Part shown: piece by piece, positions 1-5,994 of the stretch
Layout of the letters: each line of letters starts with the position of its first letter
Position numbering within the stretch: the stretch's first letter is position 1
Source of the DNA: DATELY01 sp035276085
GTDB lineage: Bacteria; Pseudomonadota; Gammaproteobacteria; Steroidobacterales; Steroidobacteraceae
Length of the DNA: 5,994 nucleotides
Reading direction: 5' to 3'
NCBI GenBank assembly: GCA_035276085.1
Contig: DATELY010000292.1
Location: 1-5,994 of the forward strand
Made by a program: the position numbers and the translations under genes
The notes under the pieces: model-generated
The model's input: the letters and a program-made list of their open reading frames with translations, nothing else
Told to the model about the DNA's origin: nothing
The model's database searches: none

Positions 1-20
1 TTCGCGCCGTTCTGGACTGA

Positions 21-44
21 AACCCATAGCCGTAGCTATGGGTT
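21..44. repeat. Perfect 10-bp hairpin, 4-base loop
   Basis: Bases 21-30 (AACCCATAGC) and 35-44 (GCTATGGGTT) are exact reverse complements around the loop CGTA. The structure lies 150 bases beyond the stop codon of the minus-strand TPR gene. Read on the minus strand it is followed by TTTCAG rather than a run of T, so it is not a classical intrinsic terminator. The perfect stem and tiny loop fit a REP-like extragenic palindrome better, or a structured 3' RNA end. The hairpin is seen directly; its role is not established. Confidence 0.6.
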
Positions 45-63
45 GAAGGAAGAACAAGCGAAG

Positions 64-73
64 CGAGCTCGCA
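64..73. repeat. Perfect 10-bp palindrome GCGAGCTCGC
   Basis: This is a loop-less self-complementary decamer between the 21-44 hairpin and the 93-174 inverted pair. It is too compact for an RNA hairpin and could be a dimeric protein-binding site or part of a larger extragenic repeat unit. In DNA this GC-rich a 10-bp palindrome can also occur by chance. Confidence 0.35.
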
Positions 74-92
74 GGCCGCCAGGGCCGCGATA

Positions 93-174
93 GGTTTGGC
101 GCGCCACAGTGTGTAGCGCTGCGGTGTTGCTGAAATTCCGATGTGAATCATGTTCGTGCCACTCGCGCCAAACC
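93..174. repeat. 82-bp element with 11-bp inverted ends
   Basis: Bases 93-103 (GGTTTGGCGCG) are the exact reverse complement of bases 164-174 (CGCGCCAAACC), enclosing a 60-base spacer. The right arm lies only 20 bases from the stop codon of the minus-strand TPR gene, so its transcript would carry the arms as a long-range stem in the 3' untranslated region. The element could be a structured 3' end, a small non-autonomous repeat or a paired binding site. The spacer contains no gene. No flanking target-site duplication was seen, so a mobile-element label is not supported. Confidence 0.5.
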
Positions 175-193
175 GACCTGTGAGAAATGCGGG

Positions 194-1603
194 CTAGGCC
201 ACCGCCCGCCGATTCACAAACTGCATGTGCCGGCGGTGCTCCGCGTGATCGCGTAGCTTGCGGGCGCCATCCGGTTCACCTGCGCTTTCCAGTGCCCGCG
301 CCTTCAGCAGCCAGTTGAAAGGGCTGGATGGCTTGAGCTGAATACGCTCGTTGGCCAGCGCGCGCGCCAGTTTCACCTCGCCCGAGCGCAACGCACATTC
401 GGTCAACGTGAGATGAATCAGATCGCGTTGTGCATGGCTGCCGCCAAACCGGTTGGCGATCGTGCGAATCGGCAGCAGCAGGTCGACGGCCCGCCGATAC
501 TCGCCCCGTGTGCACGCAAGCAGCGCCTGCGCGCACGGCAGACCCACCTCGCGCGACATCATCGCGTTCGTATCCCGACCGTGCGCACGCTGCTCCAGCG
601 TCGACAACGCCGTCTGCAGCTCCGCTGTGCGCCCCGCACTCGCGAACGCCATGCAGGCGTGCACGTCGTTGAACGCGTAGTAGCCGTGGTCCGCGAAGGG
701 CTGCCAGCTATCGGCAAGCGCCTCCCAACGCGTGCCCACGTTCACACCGCGCAAGTTCAAGCGCCAGAGCAGTGCGCTCGCATCCACCATCTCGAGCGGG
801 ATCTGCGTCGGTTGCGGCCGCACGCGCTCGTCGTACAACTCGAGCACACGCTGATGCTCGCCGAGATCGAGATAGAACAACGCAAGGTGCCACCCGTTGT
901 GGAACGCGAAGCCATTGTCCGGCGCCCAGTCATCGCGGCGCGACTCGAGCCACTCGATGCCTTCTCGCAAGCGGCCTTGCATCTCCATCACATGCGCCAC
1001 GGCGTGCACGGCCCATGGATCGCGTTGATTCTTCTCCAATGCGAGACGGCCCGTGTCCTCCGCGCGCGGATACAGTCCGTTCTCTTCCAATCCGAAGGCG
1101 TGCATGCCGAGCACGTAGCCATACCCCGGCGTATCTGCATCCCACTCCGGCAGCACCTGCGCCACACGGTCCCGCAACAGGCTCGATGCACCCAGGAAGA
1201 AGTCGCCCACGTGTGCCACCTGCAATGCGAACACATCGTGCGGCTCGTTCATCACGATCTCGCCGTACTTGTGTATGGAGCCGGCGAAATCGCCGTGCAG
1301 CCACGCGCGAGCGGCCGCGGCATGTGCACGTTCGCGAGCATTGGCGCGCTTACCGAGGCGCTCCACCGCTGCGACATTTTCAGCAAGCAGGGGCACGAGC
1401 ATGCGGTCGCTCGACATCACGATCATGCCGGCTCGCAGACAGTGGCCCATTGCAAAGCCGGGGTCCGTGTCCAGCGCGCTCTGGACGGTGGCAAACGAGT
1501 CCACGAAGTAGCCCAGCGAAAGCTCCACGGCTTTCTCATAGAGCGCCAGCAAATCACGATCGGACGTGGAGACGGCAACGCCGCGGCAATCGATGAGAGA
1601 CAT
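194..1603 (-). CDS. TTC38/StaR-like tetratricopeptide repeat protein
   Basis: This gene encodes a 469-residue, probably cytosolic, all-alpha protein with no visible signal peptide or membrane segment. Family calling rests on the central block typical of TTC38/StaR-like proteins: GMHAFGLEE at residues 166-174, an AE..GR.AL stretch at about 181-189, DPWAVHAVAHVMEMQGR at 195-211, and HNGWHLALF at 235-243. The N-terminal FAMGHCLRAG at 50-59 also fits. Its length is very close to human TTC38 as I recall it. Helical repeats cover most of the chain. The biochemical function is unknown. The family is named partly for StaR of a Streptomyces glycopeptide cluster, where an enzymatic role was only speculated. 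The ATG at 1603-1601 is chosen because GGAGGT (minus strand, 1614-1609) lies 5 bases upstream. The gene is transcribed divergently from the large regulator. It appears intact; it could alternatively be called a generic TPR protein. Confidence 0.88.
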   Translation of the reverse strand: MSLIDCRGVAVSTSDRDLLALYEKAVELSLGYFVDSFATVQSALDTDPGFAMGHCLRAGMIVMSSDRMLVPLLAENVAAVERLGKRANARERAHAAAARAWLHGDFAGSIHKYGEIVMNEPHDVFALQVAHVGDFFLGASSLLRDRVAQVLPEWDADTPGYGYVLGMHAFGLEENGLYPRAEDTGRLALEKNQRDPWAVHAVAHVMEMQGRLREGIEWLESRRDDWAPDNGFAFHNGWHLALFYLDLGEHQRVLELYDERVRPQPTQIPLEMVDASALLWRLNLRGVNVGTRWEALADSWQPFADHGYYAFNDVHACMAFASAGRTAELQTALSTLEQRAHGRDTNAMMSREVGLPCAQALLACTRGEYRRAVDLLLPIRTIANRFGGSHAQRDLIHLTLTECALRSGEVKLARALANERIQLKPSSPFNWLLKARALESAGEPDGARKLRDHAEHRRHMQFVNRRAVA

Positions 1604-1735
1604 GGTCTACCTCCGAGGGCTCGCAGGGCACGAGACCGATGGAGCATTTTTTAAACAGGGCGCGTTAGCCTCCCGTCTCGACAGGCGTCAAAAAACCGTG
1701 AAAATCGCCGCACTACATCGAACGGGTACTGCGCC
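1604..1735. promoter_or_regulatory. Divergent promoter/operator region
   Basis: These 132 bases separate the divergent starts of the TPR gene and the BTAD regulator, so promoters for both should lie here. For the plus gene, TCGACA (1678-1683), 16 bases, then GAAAAT (1700-1705) resembles a sigma-70 promoter and would give a leader of about 25 bases. For the minus gene, TTGACG (minus strand, 1691-1686) is a good -35 box but its -10 is poor at normal spacing; TTTAAA (1650-1655) is an alternative -10. The two -35 candidates are only two bases apart, so the promoters may compete. An imperfect dyad (GCC...GTC TC GAC.GGC, 1668-1686) sits on them. Box assignments are inference. Confidence 0.45.
1609..1614 (-). 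promoter_or_regulatory. Strong ribosome binding site for the TPR gene
   Basis: The minus strand reads GGAGGT at 1614-1609, followed by a 5-base spacer to the ATG at 1603. This near-consensus Shine-Dalgarno sequence fixes the start of the TPR protein and contrasts with the weak leader of the divergent regulator. Confidence 0.8.
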
Positions 1736-4700
1736 GTGACCGAATTCCAGCTCGATGTCTTAGGTGCACTGCGTCTATGTCGGGCGGATGGCGCTGAGGT
1801 GCGCGTCGCCTCACGTAAGGCTCGGGCGTTGCTGGGATATTTGGCGTTGCGGCCGCTCGAAGCACAGAGCCGTGACCGTCTGGCGGCCTTGCTCTGGGAG
1901 GATGTCGATACCGAACAGGCCCGGGCGAGCCTGCGCCAGGCGCTGGCAGGTTTGCGCCGGCTCACGGGCGAGCATGCGCTGATCCGTGCCGACGCCGAGA
2001 CCATGCAGCTGTCCCCCGGGGTTCGTGTGGACGTCACCGACTTCCGCGCGGCGTCCGCGACCGGGACGCGGGAAAGCCTGCAACGCGCCGCAGCGTTGTA
2101 TCGGGGCGACTTGCTGGAGGGGTTCGATGCACGCTCCGGTGCATTCGAAGACGCGGTGCAGGCGGAACGACTCACGCTGCGCAACGAGGCCAGTACGAGC
2201 CTCAGCCGACTGATCAAGCTGTGCACTCAGGACGAGGACTTCGATGCAGCGATCCAGGCGGCGCGTCGTCTCACGACGGTCGAGCCCCTGAACGAGGCCG
2301 CACACAGGGCGTTGATGGAGCTGTACGCCCGCCGCCAGCTCTATACGGAGGCACTCCGGCAATACCGTCAATGCCGCGATGCTTTGCGTCGCGAGCTGGA
2401 TGTGGCGCCAGAGCCCGCGACTGAAGCACTCTATCGTGAGCTCATGCGCAAGCGTCGCGCCGCCGGCATCGCGGATACCGGTGAAGTGCCGGTGCTCGAC
2501 GAGGCACAGGCCGCCGCTGCCATCGAAGATACGTCCGCACGGCTGCTGCGCCCCGGGCTGCGTGATGCCGTCGTGCTGGTCACGCGGCTGGACGGCTTGC
2601 AGCAGATGGAAGCGCTGCTCGATCCGGAAGAAACGCGTGCGCTCGCGTTGAGCTATCAGGCGCGCGTGCGCGATGCGATGCGCGAATTCGGCGGGCAAAC
2701 GGACGATCGCCTGGGACCCAGCATCGTCAGCGTCTTCGGGCTGCCACACTCCCAAGGCAACGAAGCCGAACGCGCGGTGCGTGCAGCGCTGTACTTGCGC
2801 GACCAGCTGACGCGTCAGCCCTTGCGCAGCTCACAGGAATTGCATCTTCACGTCGGCATCGCGCAAGGCCAGGTGTTGCGCAGCCCGAACGAGAGCCTCT
2901 TTCCACTCGCCGGACCGCCGGTGCATCGTGCGCATGCGTTGGCCTCGGCCGCAGCGCGTAGTCAGATTGCAGTGGCCAACGAACTGCGGGATGCGTTGGG
3001 CGAGCGCATTCGCGCCGATGCGATCGAGCCTGCACACGCGCAAGGTGTCAACGGCTGGGAGCTGCGCGCACTGCATGTGATCGACGCCGCCACAACACCC
3101 CGCTTCTTCGTTGGCCGCCGTCCCGAGCTGGCGATGCTCACGGCCGGATTGGAGCGCTGCCTCGCGAGCGGACATGGCCGCGCCATGATCGTGCGTGGCG
3201 AAGCCGGCATCGGCAAGACGCGCCTGGTGGAAGCGCTGCGCAGTCAGGCGCGTGAGCGCGGCTTCGGCGTCCACTGTGTGCAGATCTTCGATTTCGGTCA
3301 GAAGGCGATCCGGCGTCCGCTCGCGACGCTCACCTTCAGCTTGCTTGGACTGACGCCGGATGCAACGACGGCCGATCGCGCTGCCGGCGTAGCCGCCCTT
3401 GCCGGCAGCAGCGACGAAACCATCTTCCTGAGCGAGCTCATCGACGCGCCGCTGCCCGATGACCTCGCCGCATTGGCTCAAGCGATGCCGGCGGCACGCC
3501 GCGCCCGCGGCATCGACGAAGCGCTCGGCAAGTTGCTGCGCGCCGCGTGTGCGACGGCGCCGCAATTGATCACGCTCGAGGATTTGCATTGGGCGAGCGC
3601 CGAAGAAATCGAACGCATCGCGGCCTGGTTGACCGACCTCGCCGCCACCCCGACGCTGCTCATCGCCACGACGCGGCCTGAGGGCGAACGAGCCGGCACG
3701 CTCATCAAGGCCGGCGGCAGGCGCTGCCCGGTGACGACGCTCGATCTTGCGCCGATGGCAGACGACGAGGCTCATGAGCTCGCCGCGCACTACTGCCATC
3801 TCGTGCCCGAAACCATCGATGCATGCATCCAGCGCGCTGAAGGTTTCCCGCTGTTCCTGGATCAGCTGCTGCGGGCAGCGAGCGCGAATCCACACGCATT
3901 GCCATCGTCGATTCGCTCCCTGGTCGTAGCGCGCGCCGATCGATTGCAACCGCATGACCTCACGGCGCTGCACGCCGCCGCTGTATTGGGGCAGCGCTGC
4001 GAGCTCGACGCATTACGTGCGGTCACAGGCATTGACACTTATGAGTCGGAGGGCTTGTTCGACACGGGCCTCCTGCGACACGAAGGCCACGAGCTCGAAT
4101 TCGCGCACGCCCTGTTTCGCGATGCGGTGTATCAGTCGATCGTGCGGTCGGAACGCCGCGAACTGCACGCGCTGGCGGCCGAATGGTTTCAAGGCCGCGA
4201 GCTGCTGCTGTACGCAGATCATCTGGCCGGCGCTGAGGACGGACGCGCGGCTGCGGCGTATATCGACGCGGCACGCGCCGAACGTCGCGCCCACCGCGTC
4301 GAGCGTGCGCTGGAAGTCGTCCGCAAGGCGCAGGGCCTGGCACCGACCGCTGCGATTCTCCATACCGCCACCTGCCTCGTCGGCGAAATGTGCCTGCAGG
4401 TCGGACGCACGCATCTGGCCTTGACCGCGTTCCGGGAGTCGCTCGAGGCGGCGGATACGCCGCTGGCGCAAGTGGAGAGCTGGATCGGTGTCGCGTCGGC
4501 TTTGCGCATCATGGATCGCTATCAAGAGGCGATCGAAGCGCTGGACACGGCGGAGTCGAAGCTGGATGGACACGCGTCGGCGCAGCTCAAGGTTCGCCTG
4601 TGGACGCTGCGCGGCAATCTCTACTTTCCGTTGGGACGTGTGGAGGAGTGTTTGCAAGCCCACGCGCGGGCGCACGAGTTCGCTGTCGCAGCCAACTCGC

Positions 4701-5596
4701 CGCTCGACATGGCACGCGCGGATGGTGGCTTGTGCGATGCGTGGTATCAACGCGGACGCATGCTCACGGCGCGCAAACATGTCCTGCGCTGCATCGAGGC
4801 CGCACGCAAACATCAGCTGCAAGGCATCCTGCTCTCGTACCTGCCGATGCTCGCGGTCATACAGGCGTACTGCGGCGAGTTCCGGGCCGCGCTCGTGACC
4901 AACGAAGAGTCACTGTCGCTTGCGCGACGCATCGGCGATCAGCGCGGTGAGCTGCTGACACAACTCACCACGGCGACGGTGCTGTTCGTTACCGGCGAGC
5001 CGGAGCGATGCATCGAGCGCGCCCGTCAAACTCAGGCCCTGGCCCGACAGCTGGGCGCGCGCCGCTTCGAAGCGGAAAGCATGGGAACGCACGCAGGTGT
5101 CTGCCTGGCATTGGGACAGCGCGAGGAAGCCTTGCAGCTCATTCGCTCTGCCATCGACCTCAGTCGCGCCACGGGCATGACGTATTGCGGACCGGTATTG
5201 CTCGGTGTGCTGGCACGCGCCACGACGGACGACGCAGAACGCGAGGCGGCTCTGGCGGAAGCCGAGCAGCTGCTGGCGGCCGGCTGCGTCAGCCACAGCT
5301 ATTTCGATTTCTATACCGGGGCGATCGATGCAAGTTTGCAGCAGCAACGATGGGGTGAAGCGCGTCGGTATGCCGCCGCCCTGGCCCAATACACTGCGGA
5401 AGAACCCACGCCGTGGAGCAGTGCGGTGGTCCACCGAGGTATCGCGCTGGCTCGAATCGGCGAGGAAGGACCAAGCCGTAGCAGCGCTGCTGAGTTGAAG
5501 TCGCTGCGGGAACTGTTTGCCCGCATGCCGGCAAAACCGCTGATCGATGCGATCGATGCGGCCATTGTTCGGTGTGAGCAGGCGGCGGTGGCTTAG
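1736..5596 (+). CDS. BTAD regulator with pseudo-cyclase, AAA ATPase and TPRs
   Basis: This gene encodes a 1,286-residue cytosolic transcriptional regulator. Residues 4-95 form a winged helix like those of SARP/AfsR proteins (LGYLALRP, then RDRLAALLW). Residues 98-238 form a BTAD domain (ALYRGDLLEGF, EPLNEAAHRALMELYA, EL.V.P.P.TEALY). Residues 275-445 resemble a class III nucleotide cyclase (DPEE, VSVFGLP, EAERAVRAALYLRD, VGIAQGQV), but the metal-binding aspartates are R284 and P328 and the transition-state Asn/Arg are H397 and A401, so catalysis is unlikely. Residues 455-690 form an AAA_16 ATPase: FVGR at 458, Walker A GEAGIGKT at 488-495, Walker B LITLED at 611-616 followed by LHWAS, and ATTRPE at 644-649. 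Residues from about 850 to 1245 are TPR-like helical repeats, the likely sensor. GTG at 1736 is the only in-frame start upstream of the winged helix; its ribosome binding site is weak. The ligand and targets are unknown. Confidence 0.9.
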   Translation: MTEFQLDVLGALRLCRADGAEVRVASRKARALLGYLALRPLEAQSRDRLAALLWEDVDTEQARASLRQALAGLRRLTGEHALIRADAETMQLSPGVRVDVTDFRAASATGTRESLQRAAALYRGDLLEGFDARSGAFEDAVQAERLTLRNEASTSLSRLIKLCTQDEDFDAAIQAARRLTTVEPLNEAAHRALMELYARRQLYTEALRQYRQCRDALRRELDVAPEPATEALYRELMRKRRAAGIADTGEVPVLDEAQAAAAIEDTSARLLRPGLRDAVVLVTRLDGLQQMEALLDPEETRALALSYQARVRDAMREFGGQTDDRLGPSIVSVFGLPHSQGNEAERAVRAALYLRDQLTRQPLRSSQELHLHVGIAQGQVLRSPNESLFPLAGPPVHRAHALASAAARSQIAVANELRDALGERIRADAIEPAHAQGVNGWELRALHVIDAATTPRFFVGRRPELAMLTAGLERCLASGHGRAMIVRGEAGIGKTRLVEALRSQARERGFGVHCVQIFDFGQKAIRRPLATLTFSLLGLTPDATTADRAAGVAALAGSSDETIFLSELIDAPLPDDLAALAQAMPAARRARGIDEALGKLLRAACATAPQLITLEDLHWASAEEIERIAAWLTDLAATPTLLIATTRPEGERAGTLIKAGGRRCPVTTLDLAPMADDEAHELAAHYCHLVPETIDACIQRAEGFPLFLDQLLRAASANPHALPSSIRSLVVARADRLQPHDLTALHAAAVLGQRCELDALRAVTGIDTYESEGLFDTGLLRHEGHELEFAHALFRDAVYQSIVRSERRELHALAAEWFQGRELLLYADHLAGAEDGRAAAAYIDAARAERRAHRVERALEVVRKAQGLAPTAAILHTATCLVGEMCLQVGRTHLALTAFRESLEAADTPLAQVESWIGVASALRIMDRYQEAIEALDTAESKLDGHASAQLKVRLWTLRGNLYFPLGRVEECLQAHARAHEFAVAANSPLDMARADGGLCDAWYQRGRMLTARKHVLRCIEAARKHQLQGILLSYLPMLAVIQAYCGEFRAALVTNEESLSLARRIGDQRGELLTQLTTATVLFVTGEPERCIERARQTQALARQLGARRFEAESMGTHAGVCLALGQREEALQLIRSAIDLSRATGMTYCGPVLLGVLARATTDDAEREAALAEAEQLLAAGCVSHSYFDFYTGAIDASLQQQRWGEARRYAAALAQYTAEEPTPWSSAVVHRGIALARIGEEGPSRSSAAELKSLRELFARMPAKPLIDAIDAAIVRCEQAAVA
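5542..5559 (+). repeat. 9-bp tandem duplication inside the regulator gene
   Basis: GATCGATGC occurs twice in tandem (5542-5550 and 5551-5559) near the 3' end of the regulator gene. It is in frame and encodes the doubled tripeptide IDA-IDA in a C-terminal helix. It is probably a small slippage duplication tolerated in the helical tail, with no known function. Confidence 0.5.
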
Positions 5597-5627
5597 CGAA
5601 ACCGTTTGATAAAGCGTCCCTTCCCTT

Positions 5628-5759
5628 GCGAAGCGGGGGCCGCTCCTGCGCATCCATGCGCCCGCGCCATTCGTGCGTCCCTGCACATCAGAAGGACAGG
5701 ATGGGGGCTCTTCAGTCTGTGACCGTGCAATTGCCCCCACCCCCCCTCCCCCGCTTCGC
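5628..5759. repeat. 12-bp dispersed inverted repeat
   Basis: GCGAAGCGGGGG at 5628-5639 is the exact reverse complement of CCCCCGCTTCGC at 5748-5759, with 108 bases between the arms. The same words (CTTGCG and CCCTTGCG variants) recur around each arm: TTCCCTTGCGAAGCGGGGG on the left, and CGCAAGGGAGGGGG just right of the second arm. This suggests two opposed copies of one extragenic repeat family. This cannot be confirmed without the rest of the genome. Confidence 0.5.
5734..5752 (-). other. Compact G-quadruplex motif on the minus strand
   Basis: Read on the minus strand the segment is five G, A, seven G, T, five G. The run of seven can split into two triplets around a single G, so four G tracts of at least three bases are joined by one-base loops. 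This is the tightest class of predicted quadruplex. It falls about 35 bases beyond the stop codon of the minus-strand partial gene, so it would appear in that gene's 3' RNA. The motif is seen directly; folding in the cell is inference. Confidence 0.55.
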
Positions 5760-5780
5760 TGCGCTACGCAAGGGAGGGGG
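5742..5780. terminator. 9-bp GC hairpin between convergent genes
   Basis: CCCCCTCCC (5742-5750) pairs perfectly with GGGAGGGGG (5772-5780) across a 21-base loop. It starts 6 bases after the stop codon of the minus-strand gene and 145 bases after that of the plus-strand regulator. The location fits a bidirectional transcription end or an RNA-stabilising 3' stem. The U tract required of an intrinsic terminator is absent on both strands, so the terminator call is tentative and a REP-like element is the alternative. Confidence 0.35.
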
Positions 5781-5786
5781 CAGGAC

Positions 5787-5994
5787 TTACGGCAGAGCCT
5801 CTGCCAACTCGGTTAGGTCTGCTCGATTGTCCTGCCACAGGTTGTAGGCGACGCGCCGCTCGCCGCGCACCAGCGTGGCTCGCATGCTGGCGGCTTGCGA
5901 CACCTGCGCCAGCACCTCTTTCGTCACGGGGAAATAAAACCACGCGCCTTCGCGCGGTGCCGTGGAATCGATTTGCCGGGCAATCCCCAACTCG
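5787..5994 (-). CDS. C-terminal part of an unrecognised protein
   Basis: This open frame enters from the right edge and ends at TAA (5789-5787), showing about 68 C-terminal residues. I do not recognise the family. The visible part has a hydrophobic/aromatic strand-like piece (GAWFYFPVT), then a mixed, probably helical segment with charged residues (RGERRVAYNLWQDNRADLTELAEAL). There is no cysteine cluster, membrane segment or repeat. A TTG near the edge (5990-5988) could formally be a start but reads more naturally as an internal leucine, because it has no ribosome binding site in view and the frame stays open to the edge. The gene converges on the BTAD regulator, so the two are not in one operon. 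Reality as a coding end is supported by ordinary amino-acid composition and the immediate downstream hairpin. Confidence 0.6.
   Translation of the reverse strand, partial: ELGIARQIDSTAPREGAWFYFPVTKEVLAQVSQAASMRATLVRGERRVAYNLWQDNRADLTELAEALP

Larger units (their letters stand above)
5597..5786. other. Convergent intergenic spacer, repeat-rich, no gene
   Basis: This 190-bp spacer lies between the ends of two converging genes. It holds a small GCGCAT-CC-ATGCGC hairpin at 5648-5661, a 6-bp stem pairing GGGGGC (5703-5708) with GCCCCC (5733-5738), the strong hairpin at 5742-5780, and a 12-bp inverted pair (5628-5639 with 5748-5759). The short open frames across it give proline- and arginine-rich translations typical of GC-rich noncoding DNA, so no gene is called. 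A transcription-end function for both flanking genes is plausible, but no stem is followed by a T run. Confidence 0.55.

Noticed and set aside
1..93. Frame open from the left edge to TAG at 91-93, possibly the end of an upstream gene
   Set aside because: Only about 30 codons are visible. The frame runs through the perfect 21-44 hairpin, and the translation ends in an Arg/Pro-rich tail typical of noncoding GC-rich DNA.
93..174. Insertion-sequence or MITE call
   Set aside because: Inverted ends are present but no flanking direct duplication was found, and copy number cannot be judged from one window. Kept as a repeat only.
413..1654. Long open frame antisense to the TPR gene (413 codons, plus strand)
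   Set aside because: Its translation is rich in Arg, His, Gln and Ala with no recognisable domain. The opposite strand has clear family motifs and a strong ribosome binding site. It is a GC-rich shadow frame.
1604..1735. SARP-type direct heptamer repeats as the operator
   Set aside because: TCG-starting words occur near 1621, 1678 and 1718, but their spacing (57 and 40 bases) is irregular and they do not match one another beyond a few bases.
2831..3973. Long open frame antisense to the regulator gene (380 codons, minus strand)
   Set aside because: It covers the pseudo-cyclase and ATPase coding region, has the Arg/Gln-rich composition of a shadow, and shows no domain or ribosome binding site.
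5626..5847. 73-codon plus-strand frame in the convergent spacer
   Set aside because: It overlaps the partial minus-strand gene, reads through the C/G-tract repeat as a proline run and has no ribosome binding site.
1..5994. CRISPR array, tRNA or rRNA genes
   Set aside because: No regularly spaced direct repeats, cloverleaf-like segment with conserved tRNA words, or ribosomal RNA sequence was seen on either strand.

Overview
The window is 5,994 bases of GC-rich DNA (roughly two-thirds G+C by eye), with tightly packed long genes and short intergenic regions containing palindromes. This fits a high-GC proteobacterium, possibly a gammaproteobacterium. That placement rests on composition, gene style and intergenic repeat style only, because the window holds no marker gene.

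Layout, left to right. (1) Positions 1-193 hold no supported gene but are dense in dyad symmetry: a perfect 10-bp stem with a 4-base loop at 21-44, a perfect 10-bp palindrome at 64-73, and an 11-bp inverted pair bracketing a 60-base spacer at 93-174. (2) A minus-strand gene (194-1603) encodes a 469-residue all-helical protein of the TTC38/StaR-like tetratricopeptide family. (3) A 132-bp divergent intergenic region (1604-1735) carries a strong ribosome binding site for the minus gene and candidate promoters facing both ways. (4) A plus-strand gene (1736-5596) encodes a 1,286-residue regulator: winged-helix DNA-binding domain, BTAD domain, a nucleotide-cyclase-like domain that has lost its catalytic residues, a P-loop ATPase of the AAA_16/STAND type, and a long C-terminal helical-repeat region. 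(5) The convergent intergenic region (5597-5786) is low in coding signal. It holds a strong C/G-tract hairpin, a compact G-quadruplex motif on the minus strand and dispersed inverted repeats. (6) The 3' end of an unrecognised minus-strand gene (5787-5994) runs off the right edge.

How the parts may work together: the large protein has the architecture of a signal-responsive one-component switch. Its helical repeats would sense a ligand or protein, the NTPase would gate the state, and the winged helix plus BTAD would bind DNA and act on RNA polymerase. Its divergent neighbour is the most natural first target, so the 132-bp spacer is the place to look for an operator. This link is inference. The most unusual single observation is the degenerate cyclase fold kept between the BTAD and ATPase domains; the intergenic palindromes and the G-quadruplex/hairpin overlap come next.
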